Assembly (NCBI GenBank): GCA_910584055.1
Contig: CAJTZS010000006.1
Location: 1 to 64,000 of the forward strand
Length of the DNA: 64,000 nucleotides
From: an uncultured Muribaculaceae bacterium
GTDB taxonomy: Bacteria > Bacteroidota > Bacteroidia > Bacteroidales > Muribaculaceae
Direction: 5' to 3'
Every line of letters begins with the position of its first letter. Within the stretch, counting starts at the first letter, position 1. The notes beneath the pieces were generated by a model. The model had not been told where the DNA came from and did no database searches. It worked only from the letters and a program-made list of their open reading frames with translations. This document shows, piece after piece, positions 1 through 8,453 of this stretch. Made by a program: the position numbers and the translations under genes.

Positions 1-4
1 ATAT

Positions 5-31
5 ACTCATAATATATTTGTTATTATGAGT
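5..31 (+). terminator. Hairpin followed by T-run, possible terminator
   Basis: The arms ACTCATAATA (5-14) and TATTATGAGT (22-31) are perfectly complementary around a 7-nt loop. A run of six T starts five bases later. This fits an intrinsic terminator for a gene left of the window, although the stem is AT-only and weak. Confidence 0.45.
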
Positions 32-41
32 CAACTTTTTT

Positions 42-354
42 CAGGGAAAGACAACCGGATATGAAGGCTCTGCCACTCTGCGGCTCTGCGAGGTAAAAAA
101 ATGACGCGTCGGTGCATATAGCCGGACGGGAGCTGCTTGTCTCCCCCTGTCCGGCCATTGGCTTAGACACATTTGGTTTATTCAGTGCGATAAATGGTAA
201 TTTATCGGTCTGATTACACTACAAAATTATACATACATTCTAAAAACGCCAAGGAATTTTATTATTTTTGTAAAAGATAGTTAGGAATAATGAGGTAATG
301 CGTTTTAGTCAATGTTATGTCATAACGCTAAAACCGGTGAAATAAACTTATATT
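42..354 (+). other. Non-coding leader upstream of the GH78-like gene
   Basis: No convincing gene is seen. There is a GC-rich hairpin at 121-155 (outer arms GCCGGAC/GTCCGGC, inner arms GGGAG/CTCCC with a bulge) and a smaller one at 188-207 (CGATAAA/TTTATCG). TATTTTTG at 263-270 matches the Bacteroidetes -7 consensus TAnnTTTG, but I see no good -33 TTTG at the right distance. It is a weak promoter candidate for the gene starting at 355. Confidence 0.35.
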
Positions 355-2595
355 ATGAGACTCAAAATATTTATTATTGTGGCGATAGCCATGTTCGGCT
401 CGTCTGCCTTTGCTTCAGAACCGAGTTGGATTACCACTGTTGGCAACACCGACAAGGAAAACACATGGATGTGCTTTCAGAATGAGTTTGACCTTGGAAA
501 TGTGCCAAATACGGCATCGGCACGCGTTGCAGCGGACACCAAATATTGGCTCTGGATCAACGGAATTCCGGCGGTGAGAGAAGGGGGTGTAAAACGGGGT
601 CCCAATCCGGATGACTCTTATTGCGATATTGTGGATTTTACTCCATATCTTCATAAGGGAAAAAACATTGTATCAGTTCTTGTGTGGTATATGGGGAAGA
701 AAGGTTTTTCCTATAATCCATCCGGCAAGGGAGCGTTTTTCATTGATTGTCCTGAGTTGCCGGAGTTAAACACCAATGCAAATTGGAAGGGCACGGTGCA
801 TCCTTCGTTTTATGTTCCGGACGGAATTACTCCCAATTACCGCCTTCCAGAATCCAACATAGGTTTCGATGCGCGTCGTGACATGCCTGGATGGCAATCA
901 GAGCCTAAAAAATGGAAATATGTCAAAGAAATTGGAGTCGAGGGTGACGGACCATGGGGTAAACTCCATGACCGGATCATTCCACAATGGAAAGATTATG
1001 GCACTGCCGATTATGTGAATGTGGAACGAAGAAGCGGTATTAAAAATGATACCATAATCGCAAAACTTCCATATAATTGCCACGTAACCCCGGTAATAAC
1101 CCTTTCAGCACCTGCCGGTAAAAAAATTGATATCCGCACCGATAACTATATGGGTGGTGGAGAACCCGGTGTATATGCCGAATATGTTACGAAAAAGGGT
1201 ATCCAAACTTATGAGACACCTGGGTGGATGAACGGTGAACGGGTGATCTACATTGTTCCCAAAGGAGTTGAAGTGAAGGACGTTTCCTATCGCGAGACCG
1301 GCTATGACACGGAGTTTACTGGTACTTTTGAGTGTAGTGATGATTTCCTTAACAGATTCCGTAAAAAAGCATTGCGTACCCTTTATGTGACAATGCGGGA
1401 TACTTATATGGATTGTCCTGACCGTGAGCGTGCGCAGTGGTGGGGAGATGTGGTAAATGAATCAGGAGAAGCTTTTTATGCACTCTCGCCATCAAGTCAT
1501 AAACTTATGAAGAAAGGGATGTATGAGCTAATAGGATGGCAACGTCCGGACGGCAGCCTTTACGCTCCTATACCTTCGTCTAATTGGAATAAAGAATTGC
1601 CGGGACAGATGCTTGCGTCGGTAGGTAAATACGGGTTCTGGAATTATGTCCTCAATACCGGAGATCTTGAGACGGCAGCAGATCTCTATGACGGTGCGAA
1701 AAAATATCTTTCCGTCTGGAAGAAGGCCCCTGACGGCACTATTGCCGACCGTGAAGGAGGATGGCATTGGGGAGACTGGGGAGACAATATCGACAAGATA
1801 GCACTCTACAACGCGCTGTATTACATTGCTCAGACGGGGCTGCGCGAAATGGCGCTCGCGCTTGGCAACAAAGCTGACGCCGATTCAATTTCCAATGAGA
1901 TGCATAGCCTTAAAGAGGCTTTCAACCGCTCATTCTGGACAGGGACGGCATACCGCCACCCCGACTATAAGGATGATACGGATGACCGGGTACAGGCACT
2001 TGCAGTAGTGGCAGGTCTCGCTGATAAAGACAAGTATCCCGCTCTTCTTGATATTTTCAAAACTACTGAACACGCAAGCCCATATATGGAGAAATACGTG
2101 ACAGAGGCACTTTTCGATATGGGTGAGGGGAAGTTAGCGCTTGAACGCATGAAACGTCGTTTCGGCCCGATGGTGAACCATCCGGAGTATTCAACACTTT
2201 TCGAGGGATGGGGAATAGGGAAAGAAGGTTTTGGCGGAGGCACCACCAATCATGCATGGAGCGGAGGCGGACTGACAATTCTTTCTCAGAAAGTCTGTGG
2301 CATAGAGCCGTTGAGTCCCGGCTATAGATCATTCCGTGTCGCCCCCGATCTCGCCGGATTCGAATGGGTGCGCACGATAGTGCCTACTGTCAGAGGAGAA
2401 ATAAATTATGAAGCACGTTCCGGTTCAAACAATCTTGAATTCAGTTTTAATGTGCCTGAAGGCACTTCGGCAGTGGCAGTGGCTCCACGAGGGATGTGCA
2501 TAGTGTCTGTGGATGGCAAGGAGTGCGCACCGCGCACCTCAGTCGTGCTGTCAACGGAAGGACAACACCGTATACATGCAGTTGCGGGTGAATAG
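355..2595 (+). CDS. Secreted alpha-L-rhamnosidase-like glycoside hydrolase (GH78-like)
   Basis: A 746-residue protein with an N-terminal signal peptide (hydrophobic residues 4-20, cleavage near SAFA-SEP). The N-terminal part is beta-rich (ADTKYWLWING, typical of the jelly-roll domain of bacterial rhamnosidases). The middle has the family hallmark DCPDRERAQWWGD (about residues 354-366), where the acidic residues line the active site of the (alpha/alpha)6 barrel. A C-terminal beta domain follows. Family knowledge: GH78 enzymes remove terminal alpha-L-rhamnose from pectin, glycosides or bacterial glycans, and in Bacteroidales they are usually periplasmic or surface exposed. It stands alone, without a SusC/D pair, so the substrate cannot be inferred. 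A related (alpha/alpha)6 hydrolase with another specificity is possible. Confidence 0.8.
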   Translation: MRLKIFIIVAIAMFGSSAFASEPSWITTVGNTDKENTWMCFQNEFDLGNVPNTASARVAADTKYWLWINGIPAVREGGVKRGPNPDDSYCDIVDFTPYLHKGKNIVSVLVWYMGKKGFSYNPSGKGAFFIDCPELPELNTNANWKGTVHPSFYVPDGITPNYRLPESNIGFDARRDMPGWQSEPKKWKYVKEIGVEGDGPWGKLHDRIIPQWKDYGTADYVNVERRSGIKNDTIIAKLPYNCHVTPVITLSAPAGKKIDIRTDNYMGGGEPGVYAEYVTKKGIQTYETPGWMNGERVIYIVPKGVEVKDVSYRETGYDTEFTGTFECSDDFLNRFRKKALRTLYVTMRDTYMDCPDRERAQWWGDVVNESGEAFYALSPSSHKLMKKGMYELIGWQRPDGSLYAPIPSSNWNKELPGQMLASVGKYGFWNYVLNTGDLETAADLYDGAKKYLSVWKKAPDGTIADREGGWHWGDWGDNIDKIALYNALYYIAQTGLREMALALGNKADADSISNEMHSLKEAFNRSFWTGTAYRHPDYKDDTDDRVQALAVVAGLADKDKYPALLDIFKTTEHASPYMEKYVTEALFDMGEGKLALERMKRRFGPMVNHPEYSTLFEGWGIGKEGFGGGTTNHAWSGGGLTILSQKVCGIEPLSPGYRSFRVAPDLAGFEWVRTIVPTVRGEINYEARSGSNNLEFSFNVPEGTSAVAVAPRGMCIVSVDGKECAPRTSVVLSTEGQHRIHAVAGE

Positions 2596-2615
2596 CATGT
2601 AAAAATCGGTATTGG

Positions 2616-2647
2616 TTTGAAAATTTGCAAAAACTTTTGTAAATTCG
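2616..2647 (+). promoter_or_regulatory. Promoter of hisS
   Basis: TTTG at 2616-2619 and TAAATTCG at 2640-2647 are 20 bp apart, matching the Bacteroidetes housekeeping consensus TTTG-N19/20-TAnnTTTG at all but one base. Transcription would start about 20 nt before the hisS ATG at 2672. Confidence 0.6.
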
Positions 2648-2671
2648 CGTAAATAATCAAACCGCAATACA

Positions 2672-4033
2672 ATGGCTCAGAAACCAAGCATCCCGAAAGG
2701 AACCCGTGACTTCTCTCCGATAGAGATGGCGCGTCGTAATTATATATTCGATACAATCAAGAAGTCTTTCAAACTATTCGGATATAAACAAATTGAGACT
2801 CCTGCCATGGAAACCCTGTCGACATTGATGGGCAAATATGGCGAAGAGGGGGATAAACTTCTCTTTAAAATCCTTAATTCAGGAGATTGCCTGAGGTCAA
2901 TCACTGATGAGGAAATAGAGGAACGCAACGTTCCGCATCTCACCAGCAAGATGTGTGAGAAAGGTCTCCGTTATGATCTCACAGTGCCTTTCGCGCGCTT
3001 TGTCGTGCAGCATCGTAATGACTTGCAGATGCCGTTCAAACGGTTTCAGATTCAGCCTGTATGGCGTGCCGACCGTCCGCAAAAAGGACGTTACCGCGAA
3101 TTTTATCAGTGTGATGCCGATATCGTGGGGTCGGATTCATTGAACAATGAGATTGAATTGCTCTCGCTTATTGATACGGTGTTTGCTGACCTTGGAATTA
3201 ACATAGCCATAAAAGTCAACAATCGTAAGATCCTTACCGGTATTGCAGAGACAATAGGTGCGGCTGATAAAATCGTGGATATCACCGTAGCTATCGACAA
3301 GATAGACAAAATTGGTATCGAGAATGTAAATGCAGAACTTAGGGAGAAAGGACTCACAGAGGAGGCAGTAGATGCGTTGCGTCCAATTCTTGAGATGAGC
3401 GGAAGTAATGATGAGAAACTTGATATAATGCAGGAAATTCTCAAGGGATCAGAAGAAGGCCTTAAAGGAGTTGCCGAAATGCGTCAGGTTCTTTCAGGTA
3501 TTGATGCCTTAGGTCATAAATGCATTGTAGAGGCGGATCTTTCGCTTGCGCGTGGGTTGAATTATTATACCGGTACAATCATCGAGGTCAAGGCTCTTGA
3601 TGCAGAAATCGGAAGTATAACCGGTGGAGGACGCTATGACAATCTGACTGGAATTTTTGGACTGCCGGGACTTTCCGGGGTGGGGATATCATTCGGAGCG
3701 GACCGCATTTATGATGTGATGAATCAGCTGAACCTATATCCGGAGGAGATATCTGAGTCGGTAAAGGTGATGTTCGTGAATTTCGGTGAAAGGGAAGTTC
3801 TTCAATCTCTTAAATATGTGAAAGCTTTGCGTGATGCGGGTATTCCATCCCAACTCTACCCAGATACTGCTAAATTGAAGAAGCAGATGGCTCTTGCGGA
3901 TTCGGAGAAAATACCGTTCGTGGCCATAGTGGGGGAAAGTGAGCTTGCCGACGACACAATAATGCTTAAAAATATGATCTCCGGTACGCAGGAGAAGATG
4001 AATATCGATGATGTCATCTCGTCTTTGAAATAA
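2672..4033 (+). CDS. hisS: Histidyl-tRNA synthetase
   Basis: A 453-residue class II aminoacyl-tRNA synthetase that charges tRNA-His with histidine in the cytoplasm. The N-terminus KGTRDFSPIEM is the HisRS start signature. Class II motif 2 is visible around RYDLTVPFARFV (about 94-105) and QPVWRADRPQKGRYREFYQ. The HisRS signature LNYYTGTIIEV (about 294-304) and the glycine-rich GGGRYDNL (about 315-322) follow. The last 90 residues form the anticodon-binding domain. The length is normal for the longer Bacteroidetes form. The stop codon overlaps the next gene's start by one base (TAATG), so the two are co-transcribed. Confidence 0.96.
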   Translation: MAQKPSIPKGTRDFSPIEMARRNYIFDTIKKSFKLFGYKQIETPAMETLSTLMGKYGEEGDKLLFKILNSGDCLRSITDEEIEERNVPHLTSKMCEKGLRYDLTVPFARFVVQHRNDLQMPFKRFQIQPVWRADRPQKGRYREFYQCDADIVGSDSLNNEIELLSLIDTVFADLGINIAIKVNNRKILTGIAETIGAADKIVDITVAIDKIDKIGIENVNAELREKGLTEEAVDALRPILEMSGSNDEKLDIMQEILKGSEEGLKGVAEMRQVLSGIDALGHKCIVEADLSLARGLNYYTGTIIEVKALDAEIGSITGGGRYDNLTGIFGLPGLSGVGISFGADRIYDVMNQLNLYPEEISESVKVMFVNFGEREVLQSLKYVKALRDAGIPSQLYPDTAKLKKQMALADSEKIPFVAIVGESELADDTIMLKNMISGTQEKMNIDDVISSLK

Positions 4034-5229
4034 TGGAGAAGATTGATATAAAGGAATTCCTGTTTCGTCAGCCGTCTTTCCCAAAACCGGATGCCGCTGA
4101 TGCATATTATCTTGATGTCGCTAACGAGTTGGTGGAAATATGGAGTGATTCCGAGCTTGGCAAAAACGTTCCCGAAATGGTTGGAAAACGTCTATGCCTC
4201 GGAATAACGGGATACTTTCAGGATATTGTAGCGGATGCCGGTATCTGGCGTTCTTTTGTTGATGCGAACCGCAAGCTATATGGATATTCCGTCCCTTTCC
4301 ATACGGAAGGGGAAGAGTATGTTGATTATGAACTCAATGTTGAGGATGTCAGATTCCTCACGTGGTATATTATCGCCATGACTTATGAAGACATGCGTGA
4401 TATTTATCCCCATGATCAGAGAATCATGACATTAGCAGACAATATGCATGCTTATCTCGATTCGGTGTATGGAGACGCTCCCGTTCCGGATAGTTATAAT
4501 TTAGCAAGAGGTCTCGAACTTAAAGATCCAGAAGATCAGGAGGAGATATACCATTTAGGGTCGTGGTTGTTTCTGCACTGCTATCTGATGACACCGGCGT
4601 TTGCATTGACGATGTCGGAGATAATGTCTGATCCAGAATTGATGCATAGCGAAGATGTGACGAAGCTTCACAGCCGCATGGAGCAATCTATGATGGAGGA
4701 TCCGACAGGTCCGTTGGCCCTGTTTATACCCGAATGGCTGCAACTGATATTGGAGAGTAAATTACCTCCTGAACGGAAATCAGGAAAAGGCATTCATCCT
4801 TATTATGAAAAATTCATGGCGGCAACCGGAGGCAAGCGCGTTCAATATTTCGGTGACTATGAGGAGATGAACCGGTTTTTTATCGAAAAGATGGGATGGG
4901 ACAAGAACGAGGAGCACCTTCCGGTTATGAAACCCGAGCGCAACTTTGTGGTGATGGTGAACCCGCATCGTGGAATGCTTGTAGCGCGGAATGCCGCCTT
5001 GTGTATCGCTGATCCCGATAATCCTTACTATGACAAGGAATATTCCAAAGAAAACGCTTATGATTTTCTGACGGTGAGAGGCAGGTGTCCGGCCGATCTC
5101 GTGAAGTTCGCTTTTGAGAACGGTTGGTTGCCGGATGCCGTATTTCCCGGAACGGATGATCATGAACTTGTTTCGAAGAATTCCGATTTTATAGCGAGGT
5201 GTTATCTTCAGCAATATTATAGGGATTAA
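4033..5229 (+). CDS. DUF3843-type conserved protein
   Basis: A 398-residue soluble protein without a signal peptide or membrane segment. The composition and the pattern at the N-terminus (FLFRQPSFPKPDAADAYYL) and around residue 50 (RLCLGITGYFQDIVADAG) match a Bacteroidetes-restricted family I know as DUF3843, of unknown function. It is translationally coupled to hisS (TAATG overlap), and I believe this linkage recurs in Bacteroidales. No catalytic motif is recognisable. The assignment is from memory of the family and was not searched. Confidence 0.7.
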   Translation: MEKIDIKEFLFRQPSFPKPDAADAYYLDVANELVEIWSDSELGKNVPEMVGKRLCLGITGYFQDIVADAGIWRSFVDANRKLYGYSVPFHTEGEEYVDYELNVEDVRFLTWYIIAMTYEDMRDIYPHDQRIMTLADNMHAYLDSVYGDAPVPDSYNLARGLELKDPEDQEEIYHLGSWLFLHCYLMTPAFALTMSEIMSDPELMHSEDVTKLHSRMEQSMMEDPTGPLALFIPEWLQLILESKLPPERKSGKGIHPYYEKFMAATGGKRVQYFGDYEEMNRFFIEKMGWDKNEEHLPVMKPERNFVVMVNPHRGMLVARNAALCIADPDNPYYDKEYSKENAYDFLTVRGRCPADLVKFAFENGWLPDAVFPGTDDHELVSKNSDFIARCYLQQYYRD

Positions 5230-5251
5230 ACAGCTTCTAATAGTAAAAATT

Positions 5252-6526
5252 ATGAATAATTTACGGACTATAATTATATCAGTTGCCGCCATATGGGCAG
5301 GGAGTGTCAATGCGCAGACAACGTTTGAGGAAATTAGTGCAGACCTGAACAAAACCGGGGGTGTCTATTATGCCTATCCAGCTGTAACGGCTGATAACAC
5401 TCCTGCTCCAAAAGGATATAAACCGTTTTATATTAGTCACTACGGAAGGCATGGCTCTCGTTATCTTATAAGTGATAATGATTATATCCGGGTTGTGGAT
5501 CTTTTCCATAAGGCTTCTGCCGCGAATGCGCTTACGCCCCTGGGTATGGATGTGATGCATAGAGTGGATACGGTCTGGGATGAAGCTTACAGGCGAGGAG
5601 GAGATTTATCTCCGCTTGGAGCCCGTCAGCATCGCGACATAGCCAGGCGTATGTATAATAACTATCCGGAAGTTTTCAAGGGTGAGGGGAAGAAGGTGTC
5701 GGCACGCTCAACGTTGGTGCCGCGCTGCATAATAAGCATGGGCAATTTCTGTCAGAGTTTGAAGGAAAATAATCCGAATCTTGACATCACCCTTGAATCA
5801 TCTGAAAGATATATGCCATATTTATGTTACAGCACTCCTGAATCGGATGCGTTCAACGGCAGAGATGGGTGGTTGAGGGAGGTACATAGAAAATTCGAGC
5901 AAAAGCAAATAAAGCCCCGACGTTTGGTTGAATCAATTTTTTCCGATCCGGACTTTGTGGAGAAATATGTCAAGCCGGATGATTTCATGTGGTGGATGTA
6001 TTGGCTTGCAGCGGATGCGCAGAATACGGAAAACAAGATATCGTTTCACGATATCTTCACACCACGTGAACTTTTCGATATATGGCAATGTTTCAATGCT
6101 GATTTCTATAGTCGGCATTCAAATTATCCCGGGGCAGAGGGGAAACATTTGAACAATGCCAAGCCGTTGCTCCGTAATTTCTTGAAAGGTGCGGAAAATG
6201 CTATCGCAGGAGAAGGGGAGGCTGCGACCCTCCGTTTCGGCCATGACGGCAATGTAGTGCCATTCACTGCTCTCCTTCATTTTGAGAATTGTTATGGCGA
6301 AGCATCTAACCATGAAGATTTTTATAAATCATGGTGTGACTGGTTCGTGTCGCCGATGGCCGCCAATATCCAGATGATTCTATTCAAGAACGATAAGAAA
6401 CCGGATGATATCCTTGTGAAATTCCTCCACAATGAGAAAGAGACCAAGATACCGGTGCAGACAGACATCTGGCCTTATTATCATTGGAAGGACGTGAAGG
6501 CCTATTACGAAGACATTTTGAGGTAG
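5252..6526 (+). CDS. Secreted histidine-type phosphatase (MINPP/phytase-like)
   Basis: A 424-residue protein with a signal peptide (residues 1-21, cleaved after VNAQ or nearby). It has the histidine phosphatase signature HYGRHGSR (about 62-69), in which the first His of RHG becomes phosphorylated. The second catalytic element is probably FGHDGN (about 329-334), the HD/HxD proton-donor site of the histidine acid phosphatase branch. Family knowledge: relatives include acid phosphatases, phytases and multiple inositol-polyphosphate phosphatases. Bacteroidetes secrete such enzymes in vesicles or the periplasm to release phosphate from inositol phosphates. It starts 22 bp after the DUF3843 gene and may share the hisS transcript. 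The exact substrate is not visible in sequence. Confidence 0.85.
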   Translation: MNNLRTIIISVAAIWAGSVNAQTTFEEISADLNKTGGVYYAYPAVTADNTPAPKGYKPFYISHYGRHGSRYLISDNDYIRVVDLFHKASAANALTPLGMDVMHRVDTVWDEAYRRGGDLSPLGARQHRDIARRMYNNYPEVFKGEGKKVSARSTLVPRCIISMGNFCQSLKENNPNLDITLESSERYMPYLCYSTPESDAFNGRDGWLREVHRKFEQKQIKPRRLVESIFSDPDFVEKYVKPDDFMWWMYWLAADAQNTENKISFHDIFTPRELFDIWQCFNADFYSRHSNYPGAEGKHLNNAKPLLRNFLKGAENAIAGEGEAATLRFGHDGNVVPFTALLHFENCYGEASNHEDFYKSWCDWFVSPMAANIQMILFKNDKKPDDILVKFLHNEKETKIPVQTDIWPYYHWKDVKAYYEDILR

Positions 6527-6576
6527 AAGTTGAATGGGCTTGATATGAGGGGGTGTTTCCGAACTCTCAATTCTTC

Positions 6577-6600
6577 GGATGCACCATGGTGCATCCCTAC
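6577..6600 (-). repeat. GTAG-headed palindromic REP-like repeat, copy A
   Basis: GGATGCACCATGGTGCATCC (6577-6596) is a perfect 20-bp palindrome followed by CTAC. On the - strand this reads GTAG then hairpin, the REP format. It lies between convergent gene ends (6526 on +, 6600 on -). CTAC reaches the end of the neighbouring (-) gene. Confidence 0.8.
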
Positions 6601-7334
6601 TATTTGTAACACCCTCTTTTGAATATGCTCGTGAGTTTCAGCTGAATTACACCAAATACGGCTTCTCCGAATATTGAGGAATTCATCTTGGATGTGCCAA
6701 GCTGGCGGTTGACGAATATAATGGGTATCTCAACTATCCTGAATTTCTTGCAATAGGTTTTGAATTTCATTTCTATCTGGAAGGCATAACCCTTGAACTT
6801 TATCTTATCAAGGTCAATTGCTTCCAACACGCGTCTGTTGTAACAAACAAAACCGGCGGTGGCGTCCCTCAGTTTCATTCCTGTTATCAGCCGCACATAT
6901 GCCGAAGCGAAATATGACATGAGCACGCGTCCCATAGGCCAGTTGACCACATTCACTCCTGAAATGTAACGAGAGCCTATTGCCATGTCTGCATTCCGGT
7001 CTTTGCATTCATGGTAAAGGCGCGGAAGGTCGTGCGGATTGTGAGAAAAATCAGCATCCATCTCAATCATATATTGATATCCGTGTGCAAGAGCCCATTT
7101 GAAGCCGTGGATATATGCCGTGCCGAGACCAAGTTTTCCGGATCTGCATTCCATGTGCACCCTGCCGGGATATTGGCCTATTTTTTTGCGGACAGCGTCC
7201 TGTGTGCCGTCAGGAGAGGCATCATCAATGACAAGAAGGTCGAAACCGTCAGGAAGTTCCATGACAGCATCGATGATATTGGAGATATTCTCAATTTCGT
7301 TGTATGTAGGTATAATTACAAGAACGTCGCTCAT
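6600..7334 (-). CDS. Polyprenol-phosphate glycosyltransferase (dolichyl-phosphate mannose synthase-like, GT2)
   Basis: A 244-residue GT-A fold enzyme. The N-terminus VLVIIPTYNEIENI is the nucleotide-sugar binding strand. VIDDASPDGT (about 35-44) carries the first acidic pair, and EMDADFSHNPHDLP (about 90-103) contains the metal-binding DxD. The usual position for R/KxxLxxG-type residues follows near SRYISG. There is no C-terminal membrane segment, so it is the short, soluble DPM1-like type. It would transfer a sugar (often mannose) from a nucleotide donor to undecaprenyl or a similar lipid phosphate at the inner membrane face, for later use in glycoprotein or glycolipid assembly. TATCTTTG on the - strand at 7363-7356 is a -7 candidate. 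Confidence 0.88.
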   Translation of the reverse strand: MSDVLVIIPTYNEIENISNIIDAVMELPDGFDLLVIDDASPDGTQDAVRKKIGQYPGRVHMECRSGKLGLGTAYIHGFKWALAHGYQYMIEMDADFSHNPHDLPRLYHECKDRNADMAIGSRYISGVNVVNWPMGRVLMSYFASAYVRLITGMKLRDATAGFVCYNRRVLEAIDLDKIKFKGYAFQIEMKFKTYCKKFRIVEIPIIFVNRQLGTSKMNSSIFGEAVFGVIQLKLTSIFKRGCYK

Positions 7335-7412
7335 TTATCCGTATTTTTTCACCTGCAAAGATAATAAATCATTTTATTAACTTTGCAATTTTTTAATTTA
7401 AATTGTGCGCGT

Positions 7413-8360
7413 TCATACGCGTAGAGGTTCCTTTGAAGCAATGCGGACTGTCAGTGACTCTATAGATTTATTGACGAGCAGAGTGGGGTGGTATGATTCC
7501 TTGCTCCAGCGCAGGCTTTCATCGCCCATATCTTCTTCACGGTTAAGATACTTCACATATGGATACCTTTTGTTGACTTCCTGACTCATGAAAGAGGCGA
7601 GTGCCTGATACACACCGCGATATTCGATATTACCCTTTTCAACGTGTACGAAAAATACATCTCCGATTCTTTCCCCGAAGGTAAGGCCGATGATTTCGCC
7701 GTTATGCCGGATGGCAATTCCCTCGAAAGGGTATGACTCAAAGTCTTCGAGCACTTGAATTGTCTGGGAGTTTTCATAACCGCTGAGGTCCGAAGCTTCA
7801 TGGACGGCCGAGAATCTGGTCGTGAATTCGATAAGTTCCGCACTGTTGGCGGCAGATATCTTTTCGATGGTAGCCTCGGGATAATTATTGAGAAAATAGT
7901 TTAGGTGATTGCGTTTTTTCTCCATCTTTTTTCCTGCAAAATGCAGGAAACGCTCAATGGGATATAGGTATTCCTTTAATGAATCATCATAGACGCCCTT
8001 TGAATCAAGGCCGTAAGCGGCATCCGCTTCAACGGGAATAAGCAATCTTGATTTTTTGAATTTTGAGGCATCCTTTATAATCAACTTTCGGCTTGTGTCT
8101 TCCGGAAGTGTTCCCACTGGACAATAATATATCATGTCCTCGGATTCAGGATCCTTCCCTCTTAAGAACAGTGTGTGGTTGAATTCTGCAATCTCATAAC
8201 AATAATAGTCAGTCCACATCAATGTGCCTCCGACCGAGAAATCACAGGATCGGGAAGGGAAAGAGGTGAAGTATTTGTTTAGTAATGGAATATCCTTTTT
8301 TGAAACAGGCTTGAAATCAAGACTGTTGCAAGAATGGTCTATTGTGTTGTGGTTTTTCAT
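7413..8360 (-). CDS. DUF2156 / phosphatidylglycerol lysyltransferase C-terminal-like protein (GNAT fold)
   Basis: The open frame extends to 8666, but the ATG at 8360 (MKNHNTIDH) is the better start. Upstream residues have no family likeness and overlap the divergent aspartate kinase. That gives 315 residues. The sequence (FKPVSKKDIPLLNKYF at the N-terminus, FEGIAIRHNGEIIGLTFGERIG and ANSAELIEFTTRF later) matches the DUF2156 family. These have a double GNAT-like fold related to the C-terminal domain of MprF/FPGS-type aminoacyl-lipid transferases. They are common in Bacteroidetes as stand-alone cytoplasmic proteins of unknown acceptor. It has no membrane segments, so it is not a complete MprF. 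Confidence 0.75.
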   Translation of the reverse strand: MKNHNTIDHSCNSLDFKPVSKKDIPLLNKYFTSFPSRSCDFSVGGTLMWTDYYCYEIAEFNHTLFLRGKDPESEDMIYYCPVGTLPEDTSRKLIIKDASKFKKSRLLIPVEADAAYGLDSKGVYDDSLKEYLYPIERFLHFAGKKMEKKRNHLNYFLNNYPEATIEKISAANSAELIEFTTRFSAVHEASDLSGYENSQTIQVLEDFESYPFEGIAIRHNGEIIGLTFGERIGDVFFVHVEKGNIEYRGVYQALASFMSQEVNKRYPYVKYLNREEDMGDESLRWSKESYHPTLLVNKSIESLTVRIASKEPLRV

Positions 8361-8400
8361 CTGTAGCGGAATTTTAAAATTTAACACCTTGGAATAGAAA

Positions 8401-8433
8401 TTGGTTCTGTTTGCGTTTTTTTTTGTATTTTTG
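8401..8433 (+). promoter_or_regulatory. Probable promoter of aspartate kinase
   Basis: TTGG at 8401-8404 and TATTTTTG at 8426-8433 are 21 bp apart, a fair match to the Bacteroidetes consensus. It lies 20 bp before the ATG at 8454. Confidence 0.45.
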
Positions 8434-8453
8434 CAATATATAAATAATAGCCG